This document shows, piece by piece, positions 36,733-47,659 of a stretch of 60,000 nucleotides of DNA. Each line of letters starts with the position of its first letter. The stretch's first letter is position 1. Source of the stretch: Lingula anatina (lineage: Eukaryota > Brachiopoda > Lingulata > Lingulida > Lingulidae); contig NW_019775136.1 of the NCBI RefSeq assembly GCF_001039355.2, positions 253,855 to 313,854 on the forward strand, given 5' to 3'. The position numbers were made by a program, and so were the translations under genes. The notes under the pieces are model-generated. The model had not been told where the DNA came from, ran no database searches, and saw only the letters and a list, made by a program, of their open reading frames with translations.

Positions 36733-39700
36733 CAGATGATAAGGAATGTTGTTCTTATGTAATAATAAATTTATATTGAAAAAAAAATTACTTAATTCTG
36801 CTTTCCTTCTAGGTGCCTGCATATGAGGCAAAGAATGGCGATTGTGTGTTTGAAAGCAATGCTATTGCTTATTATGGTAAGCAGAATGTTGGTATTTTTT
36901 ATCTCTTTAAAATTTTCACCTTTTCCTTAACACTTTGAAAGATGAATTAAAATTTAATTACTGCAGTTGTTTTATTACAGTAAATACTTTATTAGCTCTA
37001 CTACAAGATGACAAAAATAGTTGGGTAAACTGTAGGATATGCTAGACTGATGTAAAGTGTCTACTTGTCATTGCTGCTTTCAGTTGCCAATGAAGCCTTG
37101 AGGGGAGCCAGTCCTTCTGATGCAGCCTTTGTACAGCAATGGATCAACTTTGCTGACAGTGAAATCCTCCCAGCTGCCTGCACATGGGTTTTCCCTTGCA
37201 TGGGTTTAATGCAATACAACAAACAGGTACAATATGCCACAAGAATTATTTCAAAATTTTTCGTCAAACACTGATTTCGTAAGATCAGTTGCATTGGCTA
37301 AATNATAAGATCAGTTGCATTGGCTAAATTAAAAGTGTAAACAAAAACGCACACTGGTATGATTTGATAGTAAGCATGCCATTCCTGAATACCAAAAATT
37401 TACAAGAAAAAAAAATCGATTCAAGTTAATATACATGTAAAACAAGCCTGTTACATATTTCACAAGCAAGTGATGTTTCGTGCCTCTTTTCCCTCTTAGT
37501 TAAGGAAAATTTAAATTATCATTATGTTATCCTCCTTTGTAAAGGCATGTGTGCACTCTATTGCATCTGTGTAAGACCAGGAGGTACATAAACACATAAC
37601 ATGCTCCACCTGTGCAGGGCTGTTGTACCTGTGACGGACTAAATCATGTCTGACAAACTACTTAAACAATGTATCTATGATTTAGTAGTTGAAGTTTTGG
37701 TGCCTGATGTTTCATCACTGTGGGGACTGAGTAATGCTATTTATTCTCATAATGGTTTGTGTAACCAATTTTGATTGATCACTTTATTATCCAGAACACC
37801 GAGAGAGCCAAGGAAGATATCAAGAAGGCGCTGGGTGTTCTCAACACTGTTCTAAGAACCAGGACGTTCCTTGTGGGAGAGAGAGTCTCTCTGGCAGATA
37901 TAGTTGTTGCTTGCGATTTGCTTATGCTGTACAAGATGGTAAGTAATGGTAGGTAACAGTTGTAACAAAACTGAACATGAAGCTAAATAAGATATAAAAA
38001 TTATTTGGGTCTTGCTAAAAAGAATATACCAAATAATTATGATAACTGTTACAAAACTTTCCTTTAACACTTCATTGATCTAGTTTGAAAAGCTGATTTG
38101 TTTTTAAAAACCAAACACAAAAAAGGCCTAATATTGACACATTTGCCTTCATGTTGAATAATCCCCAGCTCGTTATACAAGATCTGGGGTTGCATAAGCT
38201 GTATCCCCATCAACAGTCTTAAATTACATGAGACAGACTCAACTCAAACTTCTATAATTTTATAATTTAAAATGCCATTCATATGCTTCTAGCACATTGA
38301 CTTACGTAATGGTCTGTAAACCTTTGGATAGAAATGAAGATTTATCTTTTCCTGAGTACATTATCTGAAAACCATAAATGCTTCTATTTTATTGTAGAAG
38401 TTCACTTACTTAATTGCAGGTTCTTGATCCAGCTTTCCGCCAACCATACCAGAATACAAATCGTTGGTTTACCACTCTAGTTAACCAGCCAGAATTTAAA
38501 GCAGTTCTCGGTTCTGTTGTATTGTGTGAGAAAATGGCACAGTTTGATGGTAAGAAAATTTGTCTTACATTTTGAAGAGTTGTTTTTGCAATTTCAAAAA
38601 AAACAAAAAAAAAAAAAAACATTGTGAGCATTTGTAGGTTTTACAGAACCATTTAAAAAAGTTAAAAAACAAAAGTATTTGTGGGCCAGTATTATTATTA
38701 TTTGTTTGGCATTTCTGTTTCCAGCTAAAAAGTTTGCAGAACTCTCTGGAGGAGGCAAAGATAAAGGAGGTAAAAAAGAAAAGAAGGAGCAGCAGCCCAA
38801 GCAACAACCGAAGGTATAGCTTACAGTGATAATGAGATCTTGGTGTTAAATAACTTGAAAACTTGAAAATCCTCCTTTGATAAGGCATGATTGCATATTG
38901 TTGCAACTGTGTAAGACCAGGAGGTATAGCAACTGATGCCTCCACCTGTGCAGTGTTATAATACCTGTGACAGACTAAATCATATCATACATTGATGCTA
39001 TATTACTATATTTATTATTAATATTATTATTTTACAATTTTGTATCATGTTAAAAATTGATGATTTGAGAATGTTGTTTAATGGTTTGTCTTTCAGATAG
39101 TATGTTAGCTGAAAACTTATATTGTTACGTGATAATAGACCTGTTACATTAATTTTCAGAGCATTCTTCCGAATTAAGAAAATCTGTGATAAAAACTAGG
39201 ATATTGTAAGTGAAGTTTTCTCTTTATAAGGCTAGGAAAACACCTTTGCAAATAATGTGTGTATTTTAGGTTCATGAATTTTGATATCTTTTGGTAGAAA
39301 GAGAAACCACCAGCAAAAGAGAAAGATGAGGAGGAAGAACCAGCTCCAAAAGAACGTAAAGATCCTTTTGCTGACCTGCCTAAAGGGTGAGATTCTTTTG
39401 TATTTTCAAGACAGAAATAAAATATTTGCTACCATAGAAACTGTATGAAAAATGCTTGTGTACATTACACTTGCCATTTGAAATTCTAATTCTTATATAT
39501 AACAAAACTCGCGTCCTAAAATGACCAACATGTCATTAAGCAAATGTTGAGGAAGTTGGATTGTCCCTGAATATATATAAAATACTTGCAAGTTAAAGCA
39601 TGTTTGCGCTCCTAAAAATGGCCTTCCCTTTAGCATTTAACTGTATTTATAAGGATGGATTACAGATCATCCAAAATAAGAAAAGGGGTTATCATTTTGA

Positions 39701-40969
39701 GGTTATGAGTTTGAATGTAACATAAAAATGTGTTAAAACATAAATGATAATCCACTGAAAAGTCTTTCTTTTATATTCCAGAACTTTTGACATTGAAGAA
39801 TTCAAGAGAGTGTATTCCAACAATGACACAGCTACTGTAGCTCTTCCATATTTCTGGAAGAATTTTCGACAAGGAGGCATTTTCCATTTGGCACTGTGAA
39901 TACAATTATCCACAGGACCTAAAGCTAACCTTTATGAGCATAAATTTAATAAGAGGTGAGTGACAGATTAACTGAAATGGATTAAGTTGGTTAACTTTAG
40001 TGACTTTTGTGTTAGTTGGACAGTTTTAATTCCAAATTTAGCAAAATAACTGAATAAAGCGAGTTCATACTCTCTCGGCAAAACCAGGTGTTTTTGCAAA
40101 AACGGTCTTTAAATTATTTTTACTGTCATCTAATTTTTTATTTATTATTATTATTATTTTTTTATGATTTGCAGATCAACACTTCAAAAAATGTTATTGC
40201 TTTTTAGAAACTTCTAAAATATCCTAAAAATGAGGTGGTTTTTCATTTTAACAGTTAAGATATCTATTTAACCTTTTCTGACTTTGAAAATTGGTGGTTT
40301 TCAGGCTTTTTCCAGCGTCTAGATCGCTTGAGGAAGCACGGTTTTGCCAGTGTGATTCTGTTTGGTGAATCTAACAATAGTACCATCTCTGGGGTCTGGG
40401 TTTGGAGAGGACAAGGCCTAGCTTTTGACGTAAGATTACTTTTTATTGCATAAACTTTTCTTACTGCCTCTATAGAGCAGGAGTACCTGGTACTTGCTCT
40501 ACTCCCAACCTCCGATATAGTTACACTTATGTCCCAGTGCAGGTATTACTAGCACTTGGTGGCCACAAACACCCTTTGTGTCACATTCAAGTTCCCTTTA
40601 ACCTGCTCGATTTTGATGTCAACCTGGGCTGAAATGTGATGTTCATGTGTATAATCTTGTGTTTATCAAAGGAATTAAGGATAAGGCTGTAGCTACTGTT
40701 GAAAAAAAAAATTGGAAGGTAAAGTTGTAGTCTGAATTTTCACAAATTTTTTTTTTTTTTTGCTCGTTTTAGTTCTTAACACTGCTTGTATTTCATTAAA
40801 AAAATCTTTGTTACAGTTGAGCCCAGACCTCCAGGTTGACTATGACTCTTATAGTTGGAAGAAGCTTGATCCAGACAGCGAAGAGACCAAGAAAATGGTC
40901 AAGGAATATTTCGAATGTGAAGGGGAGTTCGGTGGCAAGAAAGTTTGTGATTACAAGATCTTTAAGTAA
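34482..40969 (+). CDS. EEF1G: Elongation factor 1-gamma (eEF1B gamma), eleven exons, one-base frameshift in exon 9
   Basis: Exons: 34482-34493, 34635-34784, 36813-36876, 37084-37226, 37795-37938, 38420-38549, 38725-38813, 39298-39386, 39782-39955, 40305-40429 and 40817-40969. The start [13 protein letters not shown] matches the family. The order is a GST-N-like domain, a GST-C-like domain ([15 protein letters not shown]), a Lys/Glu-rich linker and the conserved EF1G C-terminal domain ending VCDYKIFK. The product is the scaffold subunit of the eEF1B guanine-exchange complex in translation elongation. Exon 9 is 174 bases, but the phases require 173. An extra T in the T4 run at 39863-39866 shifts the frame and gives a stop at 39897-39899. 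Removing one T restores the family sequence (for example [13 protein letters not shown]). The corrected length would be 423 residues, against about 437 in human. An assembly error or polymorphism is likelier than a dead gene. Confidence 0.95.
34785..36812 (+). other. eEF1-gamma intron 2
   Basis: A 2-kb intron. It contains a T/TTTA-rich tract at about 36000-36065 and a TA microsatellite at 36661-36730. No other gene was recognised. Confidence 0.75.
36661..36730. repeat. TA dinucleotide microsatellite (70 bp)
   Basis: A pure TA tract in eEF1G intron 2, about 80 bases before exon 3. Confidence 0.97.
37279..37329. other. Single-N contig join with a duplicated 24-base flank
   Basis: The N at 37304 separates two copies of the same 24-base sequence (TAAGATCAGTTGCATTGGCT followed by AAAT), at 37280-37303 and 37306-37329. 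This is the pattern of overlapping contig ends left unmerged, inside eEF1G intron 4. Confidence 0.85.
37531..37650 (+). repeat. Dispersed intronic repeat, copy 1
   Basis: This is about 120 bp sharing CCTCCTTTG, TGTGTAAGACCAGGAGGTA, CTCCACCTGTGCAG, ACCTGTGAC and GACTAAATCAT with 38871-38986, in the same orientation. It may be a SINE or MITE fragment; no polymerase III boxes or terminal repeats were evident. Confidence 0.6.
38871..38986 (+). repeat. Dispersed intronic repeat, copy 2
   Basis: The second copy of the repeat at 37531-37650, lying in eEF1G intron 7. Both keep the order CCTCCTTTG / GTAAGACCAGGAGGTA / CCACCTGTGCAG / GACTAAATCAT. Confidence 0.6.
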
Positions 40970-42897
40970 ATTATCTGACACTGTGAACTGTGACTGGAAG
41001 ATAATGATGTGACACACTTTTTTGCATAAGAAGGCATGAACGGTTGATTTGTTATGTACCAACTGAAGAAAAACTTGGTGCCTGTGTGTTGGAAAAGTAA
41101 GATGTGCATAAGAAATGAAATATGCAAATAAATTATGAAGGCAAGCTTTGTGCTTGAGACATCTGCATTACTTATTTGTGAATTTCCTCGTACAGCAAGT
41201 GATTAAAGGCTTAAAGGACAAAGTGGTGCAGAATATTCTATGAATCCCATTCTGAGTGGGTTTACCTGCAGGTCATAGTGGTAAATTTTATCTTCTAATA
41301 TTTTGCAAATCGAGGCCATTTCTATGGCAAGTTCTATCAAGGGCCTTGAGTTCGATCTCGCAATTTCCACTGTTTGCTGAATCTTGTCATAACTACCGTA
41401 CAAAAAATAATTTTAAAAATATGTAAATAAAATCAAATAAAAAGTCATTGAAAGTATTTTTAATAGAGATAAAAAAGAGAAGACCAATTCCAATTGAATT
41501 AAATGAAAAGGCTTAGTAATGTGTGTGTGTGTATGTGCTGGCCTTTCAACATGAAAGAAAAATGTTGGAAATCTAATTAATAAATTTTTCCAACTTCAAA
41601 GATGACCTGAAATTTGAAAAAAAAAATTAACTACAAAGGGAAAAAGTTGAGCACTTTATTTTAATTCCATTTCCTATGTAAAATTTGAATCACAGATGTT
41701 ACTGGTATTTTTGTTTCACAAAAATATTGCTCAATCATGCAATGAAATCTTTGGAGTGCAATAAACATCTAAAATTACCCGGTTCTGGTAATGAAATGGT
41801 TCACTGTCTTTACACCTTTGAAACGTACGTGTTTAGATACAAACATTCACAAAAAAATTGAATGGGACTTTAAAATAGTATTGCTGGGACAACGATACAA
41901 TATGGCTAACAGTGGGTTATTTAAAAAGTGATTGTGCATTTTATCCTATAAAAATATTGCTAAGCATGTATTACATAATTATGTAACGAGTTGAAAGCAC
42001 TAAACCCTATCCCACTGCATGGATAAAAGGTACAAAAATAGACTAAAATTTGACTGATGTCTAAATTTCAAAATCATTTTACCTATTTATAACAGTCAAG
42101 GAAAAAATCTTCCCAATCAACAGACAACATTATGACCCTGAATTGTATCTGTAAATGATTAACAAACCCTTAGTTTGGACCATTTAAAAAATATTGCTTT
42201 TTTGCACACAAGATGTGTGTTGGGTAGATAAAATACACTCCTCTTTACATTTCACCTTCTCAAAAATAATTCTCTATAGTACAACAAAATTTACACCCAG
42301 TACCTTACATGGTATTACCTCTTGGAGATGATACTGAAGTATCCAAATGACACTGAATACTAAAATGATAGTCCAAATAATAAGCACTGCCAATATCTAG
42401 CAGTTTGAAGTCTCCCTGGTGATGGTTTAACATTTTTAATAATGCTTAATTCCCTCCATCTTCAATAGGATGGATCAACATTAACTACAATCAAGACCAC
42501 ATAATATGAATTTCACCAAATGGTGTCCGACTTCATAAAAGAATGTAAAAGAGACAAAACAGTTTGTAATCAAAAGTCTACCTGGTAGAAGTCAAGACAT
42601 AAACAGAAGATGTGTAAAAGCATTATGCTAGTGTGAAGGAGATCAATTAATCAGATATTTTAAGAAATCGAAGGTGAAACCTCTGAATGATTCTTTCCAA
42701 CATTGCACTTATCAACTATTATTTTCGATTACTACACAGATGTTACTAAGGCTTTTGAGCTTTTAAGCACCAGAGGCAACACTGATTTAGTACGAAGTGA
42801 AATTTCATAGAATTATAAAGGAGCATTCTTCAGTGGTTTAAAGTAGTAGTTTTTCAATCCACCCTATATATTTTGAACTGACTTTGGACTTTTCCCT
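40970..42897. other. Convergent 3' region of eEF1-gamma and ADPGK copy A
   Basis: The two genes end tail to tail here. A plus-strand AATAAA at 41127-41132 fits the eEF1G poly-A site. A minus-strand AATAAA at 41660-41655 is a candidate for ADPGK. The region is duplicated at 48512-50477 with small indels; a GT repeat near 41521-41532 is shorter in the other copy. No coding exon. Confidence 0.6.
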
Positions 42898-45558
42898 CTA
42901 AATCTGCACTGCAAGCCCTGCTGAAGAAACATTATCCCCACCTCCAGCAGTTTGAAACACTTGGGTGCAGACAAGAACCGGAGCAACACAAAACTCGTAG
43001 TTGCCCTCTTTCCAACATGACACTGGCCGATTATTCTCAAATGAAATCCTTCTGCTTCCATGTGCCTGACTAGCAGCAAAAGATTCATCAATAATTAACC
43101 TTGCTTTTTCCAAATGAATGAAGTTGGACCCGCAGACATGGCGATTTGCTGTTAACGAGGCCTTAGCAGCAGCAGACATGGTGTTCTTCCATGGTGAGCC
43201 AGAGGTGGTTATAATTGCTTGGTAAGCCAAGGTGTGGACATGGAGTCTTGTCAGTTTTCTCCTATTATTTTTTTCTGATGTTTGACTGAGAATTTTATAC
43301 ACGGCTCTCATCTGATCAAGCACATGAGCAATCCTGGGATAGGCATCTGATATTAATGTCGCAGTACCATTCATTAAAGCACTGTATAAATTGGGCAGTT
43401 CCTGCTCATTCATCCCCAGTGAGTCTGAGTATGGGATAACATGCTCTACCAAATCTTGCAAAAGTGCTTCTTCACTGAATGAGGCCATTTCAAAATGAAT
43501 CATGGTATTCTTAGAAGTCGTAGCTAAAACTTCTCCAAGCTTTTGTAGGCGTTCTTTGCGGACACCTGAAAGAAAAAGATGTGTCTCACATCCTTGGGAA
43601 AAAATTGATATAAAATCCAAAATCTATTTTACATCTACCACACTAAATATCCCAAGCATCAAATCTGTTGCTTTTAGGACACCCTTAAAATCTGTAAAGT
43701 GCTGTACTAAATGACTAGATATGTTAAATAAATTTGTATTTAACCCATGTAATATAGTGACAGGTGTAAGTATGCCATTTTACTTTATAACTTTAATAAA
43801 AATAACCACAAAAAAGTTTAAATCACACCCCTCATTCTAAAGGTACGTAGGTGTTAATTCTTAAATAGTTTTGTTAATTGTTATGCAAATGCTGTTTTGT
43901 GTGTGCTTCCAACCTCTTATTTAGTCATCTACCTGGCTTGAAAGGAAAACTATCCATCATTTGTAGACCTCCCACAACGAGTAGTTGGGGAGAGAAAGAC
44001 GCTGCTGCTTGACTGAACAGTTCAAGGGAGTCAATGTATGGATTAAACTGGTCACTGTGAATACAAAATCTAAAGAAAAAAAAAAGGTAAAAATTTATTA
44101 CTGCTGCCTCAAATGTAAAATTCATATTCCATGCATTATCATCATATGACAAATCTCTGTAAATATGAGTACATTATATTTAAGTTTTTATGTAATTGCA
44201 ATAACTTAATTACACAAAATATATTTTCTTTGTAGGTAGAAAATATTTGAAAAATCCCTTCCATTTGTTTTATATGTATATAATTATTTCAACACACCTG
44301 TTGGCCCTTGGAGATTTGAAGTTACCCCAAGATGTCCCTGTAGCATATTCTAAGGCTATGTGGATGTCCTCGTTGTCTATTGTACCTCCAGCAACTGAAA
44401 AGAAAAAAATGCCAATTCTATTTCATTCAAAAAAGGCTCCATCCTGCAAGCATGGCCCTACTAGTAATTCAATTATAAAACTTAAATATGTATAATTTTG
44501 AAAAAATTACACAACAAACTTATGCTAGATAAAGACAAAAAAAACTATGAAGCAACAGGAGACAGACATTTTGATACATTCTGAAAAAAAACTATATTGC
44601 ACTTGAGGCCTGTTTGCACAAAACTGACTTTTAATATTTGATTCAAATAGGCCAGCAAGATGGGGAGAAACTTTGGCTCCAAGCATCACTTCACATCCCT
44701 CTTTAGCAAACCTCTGGGCCATCACTGGCGCATTTCCACCAACTGCCCACCTAGTGAAGGAATGCCGCCTTGCCTCATTTACAATGGATTCAAATAGAGT
44801 CCTGTTTTCAATATATCTCCTGGAGTTAAAAAAATAAAGACATAAAAAAATAAGGGTAGGGATATATTTCATCTTACTTACATAAATTTAGAATAAACAA
44901 CTTTAAGAAGATGTTTATAATTGACAAAGAATAATATAAGCAAGGAGTTATAACAGTTATAACTCCTTGATATAAGATACAGTTGCATGCACACAGTACT
45001 GGTATTTTCTTTTAAAACCCAGCATGGCATATGTTTTTTTATAGTACTTTGTCAAAAAAGAATTAACAATAATATGCCCTTGCAAATGTAAAATATGAAA
45101 ATTACACATTTATGATCAAACTAATTCAAAATATGTCTTTATGCGCTGGTAACTTGATAAACTGTATATTGGGTAGCTCTATTTATTTTGTAAACAATCA
45201 ATGTGTTCCGTACTTACTCTCCAGCAGCTCCGTGTCTAAAAAAGTACGAAAAAACTTTCCCTAGCTCATCTTGGTCCCTTATCACACTGTAATGCTCAGG
45301 TATATCTGGTGGAATGAAGCCTAAGTTATGGAAAATATCAGTTGCGTTAACAAATCCGTCTACACAAGCGCCAAATCCAACTGCAACTCTAGTCCGTGTT
45401 TCAAAGCTAACTTTTTTCTCCGCACGAAGCAATCCTCTCAACACAGAGTCTAAGCGATCGTTGAGGATTTTATCATTGTAGCTTCGGTGCAGATACGCTA
45501 CTAATGCCACAAAAATTGAAATGGAAACAACACCACCGGCCTTCTTCAATAACGACAT
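42898..45558 (-). CDS. ADPGK: ADP-dependent glucokinase, copy A (477 aa, five exons)
   Basis: Exons, minus strand: 45558-45218, 44819-44629, 44394-44298, 44069-43933 and 43565-42898. They sum to 478 codons including the stop, all in phase. The start MSLLKKAGG is chosen because copy B begins there; the upstream in-frame Met codons of copy A are not shared. An N-terminal hydrophobic segment (GGVVSISIFVALVAYL) fits an ER signal or anchor. Family landmarks: VAVGFGACVD, GGNAPVMAQRFA, the LGMNEQEL motif (NxxE) and the catalytic GGGD at about 463-466 near the C-terminus. The enzyme phosphorylates glucose with ADP as donor. The C-terminus is slightly shorter than in the human protein. It differs from copy B at about eleven residues. 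Its convergent neighbour is eEF1G. Confidence 0.95.
44941..44969. mobile_element. 29-bp palindromic insertion, copy 1
   Basis: The arm CAAGGAGTTATAAC is followed by a single A and then its exact reverse complement GTTATAACTCCTTG. It is flanked by ATATAAG at 44934-44940 and ATATAAG at 44970-44976, a 7-bp direct repeat. The corresponding place in the duplicated segment (around 52550-52565) lacks it, so it is an insertion in ADPGK copy A intron 1. Confidence 0.85.
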
Positions 45559-45975
45559 AGCTCTTTGCACTGGGGATAATTTTAATAGACTAATCCTACT
45601 ACGGTGTGCCTTGCTGTGTGTGTTGTGATTATTATTTGGGTCAAGCATAAATACGGAGCAAATACCATTTGGGACAGGTGCTTGAATTTTCACTCTATTT
45701 CAATGTACATGTTTTCTTTTGAATGGTTATAAAATAATTAATATAACTATCTTAATCAAAATTTGCTTTATCATACTATTTACTTTTATAATGTAATTGG
45801 TCTTCAGTCCGTGGTGCGGCGCGAAGGATTGAATTTTGCCTTGTATTTGTCCACTGGTATTTGTCGTTCACCAAATGAAGTAAGTACGGCACTTTCAGCG
45901 TTAACAAGCAGATGCTGAATCTTCTTATAATCTAACACTATACTGCTAAAAGAATCCACTCAGCATCATATATTT
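45559..45975. promoter_or_regulatory. Divergent promoter of ADPGK copy A and relic APC1 first exon
   Basis: This matches 53141-53541. The shared block contains GTCCGTGGTGCGGCGCGAAG. The relic 5' exon of APC1 ends at 45879 with an intact donor (AATGAA before GTAAGTA). Because the APC1 body is gone from this copy, the plus-strand half has lost its gene. Copy A has an extra 12-base CACTGGTATTTG-like insertion or repeat in the leader. Confidence 0.55.
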
Positions 45976-46023
45976 GTCCAAATCCTAACGAAGTAGAGAC
46001 ATAACCAAGAAAGTAGGTTCAAT

Positions 46024-46052
46024 CAAGGAGTTATAACTGTTATAACTCCTTG
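46024..46052. mobile_element. 29-bp palindromic insertion, copy 2 (opposite orientation)
   Basis: The arm CAAGGAGTTATAAC is followed by a single T and then the complementary arm. This is exactly the reverse complement of the copy at 44941-44969. It is flanked by GTTCAAT at 46017-46023 and GTTCAAT at 46053-46059, again a 7-bp direct repeat of a different target sequence. Confidence 0.85.
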
Positions 46053-46059
46053 GTTCAAT

Positions 46060-46740
46060 GAATTATTGGTGTGAAAATCCTGGCTTGAATGCTTTAAATT
46101 ATTTTTGATGTATCTATTTTGTTATTATGTACAGACACAGACATGGCGGTACATAAAGTCGTCAACAGTGTGCTTTTTAAACCACCTTGTTACCAAACCC
46201 ACCTGTTGACTGTGCATGATTAAAATTTGTTTTCCACTTTGCTGTTATGCATGTATTATAGCATCAAAACTGACATTATAACCCATTTTGTGTATTATCA
46301 GACATGGAGAAAACTTAATTTGCAGGTACTGATGGACCACAGGTCCTGCACTCCAAAAAAAATCCTTAGGTCCTTATACTTAAATGCAGGTTAGAATTAT
46401 GGCATTGTTATCACAGCTTGGTTTTATATACCTTACGACGGATATCGAATGGAAGGTTATTAAACCATATATTATACATAATCATGCATATGGCACTTTA
46501 CGTGTTCAGCATGGTGAGCCTGCTTTCCACTGCAGCAATCCACCCATTGCTGTTACACTAGTGGATAGATGGGAACTTAGTAGGAGGCAGTTTCCCCATG
46601 ACTAGTATCATTACTTTCTGGTTTTTTTAATGAAACTTCTGTTTTTTTTTTTTGTTTTGTTTTTTTTTTTTTATGTAACTTCAGATTAACATAACCTGGG
46701 GATGCTAGGGCCTCATCATCACATCCTTGTCCAGGTATCA
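46060..46740. other. Non-homologous filler between duplication remnants
   Basis: This sequence has no counterpart in the right-hand duplicate. It includes a T-rich tract at about 46639-46672. A short open stretch at 46384-46605 has no recognisable family. Confidence 0.5.
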
Positions 46741-47422
46741 CTGACCCCAAGTTGCAGTCCTATGCCAAGCTGCCCCCAAGTGAGGGGGCTGCTAGCCATG
46801 GGACTGCAGCTGATAAGCCTGTGATTTACTATCAGCAAGTCGAGTACCAAAAAAGGAACAATATGATGGTTTGTCCTACATCCATTCGTGCTCAAAATTG
46901 TGTTGGGAATATTGCATGTCCAGATGTCATTTGCATGGCTTGGAGAGCAATTGGACTTTAAGAGTGTGTGTGCAATTTGAAGCCGAAGGTATGTGGAATT
47001 ATTTCAAATGACTGTTATCAAGAATAGGTGCACTGCATTTTAAGATCTAGTCATTAATAGCTGCATACCTTGTAGTTGTTTAAAATCATTTCATGTGGAC
47101 ATTAGCCTACAGACATGGCAAATGTAATTGTGCAAATTTGGTTTTACCCAATTTTTGCAATTTTGTATATCTTCACGTTTTTCATTTGATAAATCATAAA
47201 ATTTATAGCTTTTTGTAATTATTTCAGGTTATTTCTTCAACTAGTGACAAAGCAAGTCCAATCCAGCATCTGATCAGACTACACAATAGCATATACAAGG
47301 CTCAGAACATGTTTGCTCCTCATTGCAACGTATACTATTTTAGTGACACCCCTCATCTTGTAAAGCCTGTGAGAAATAATCTAGCTTCTTCAGGATGGGA
47401 GAAAAACACCAAACATCTATGG
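46741..47422 (+). pseudogene. P-element / THAP9-like transposase remnant
   Basis: A 65-codon exon at 47228-47422 is flanked by an AG acceptor and a GT donor and is fully open. It reads TSDKASPIQH ... YYFSDTPHLVKPVRNNLASSG, which matches the RNase-H-like core of P-element/THAP9 transposases (family pattern: DGASPN followed by FFSDPPHLIKTTRN). The canonical DGASPNR is altered to DKASPIQ. An upstream stretch ending at 46988 (…PDVICMAWRAIGL) resembles the preceding segment but hits a stop just before a possible donor. No THAP domain or terminal inverted repeats of a full element were found. It is probably a degraded fragment filling the deleted APC1 copy. Confidence 0.7.
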
Positions 47423-47659
47423 GTACGGATTACTATTTGTTACTTGTATGATTGACTATAGCTACTTAGAAGATACAGGTCATGGACGAATATTTTTGGT
47501 GGATTTGCCACTTTTTGATATCCAAAAATACTTCACAGACATATATCTTGGAAGTAATTTAAAACACCCTCTTTGTCCCTTCAAAGCACATTCTATCACC
47601 AAAACAGTATAAAAAAATGACTTTTGCACCCCCAAAATAGTAAGAATTGATATATTTAC

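Noticed and set aside
40460-40500. Hairpin-like GAGCA...GTACC / GGTAC...TGCTC in eEF1G intron 10
   Set aside because: The stem is short and interrupted in an AT-rich intron, with no flanking duplication or second copy noticed.
45559-45693. 45-residue N-terminal extension of ADPGK copy A (MKIQAPVP...)
   Set aside because: Copy B has no matching upstream Met and its upstream sequence diverges. The hydrophobic leader starts at MSLL in both copies.
46384-46605. 73-codon open frame near the transposase remnant
   Set aside because: No recognisable family, splice context or similarity to the adjacent transposase exon that I can support.
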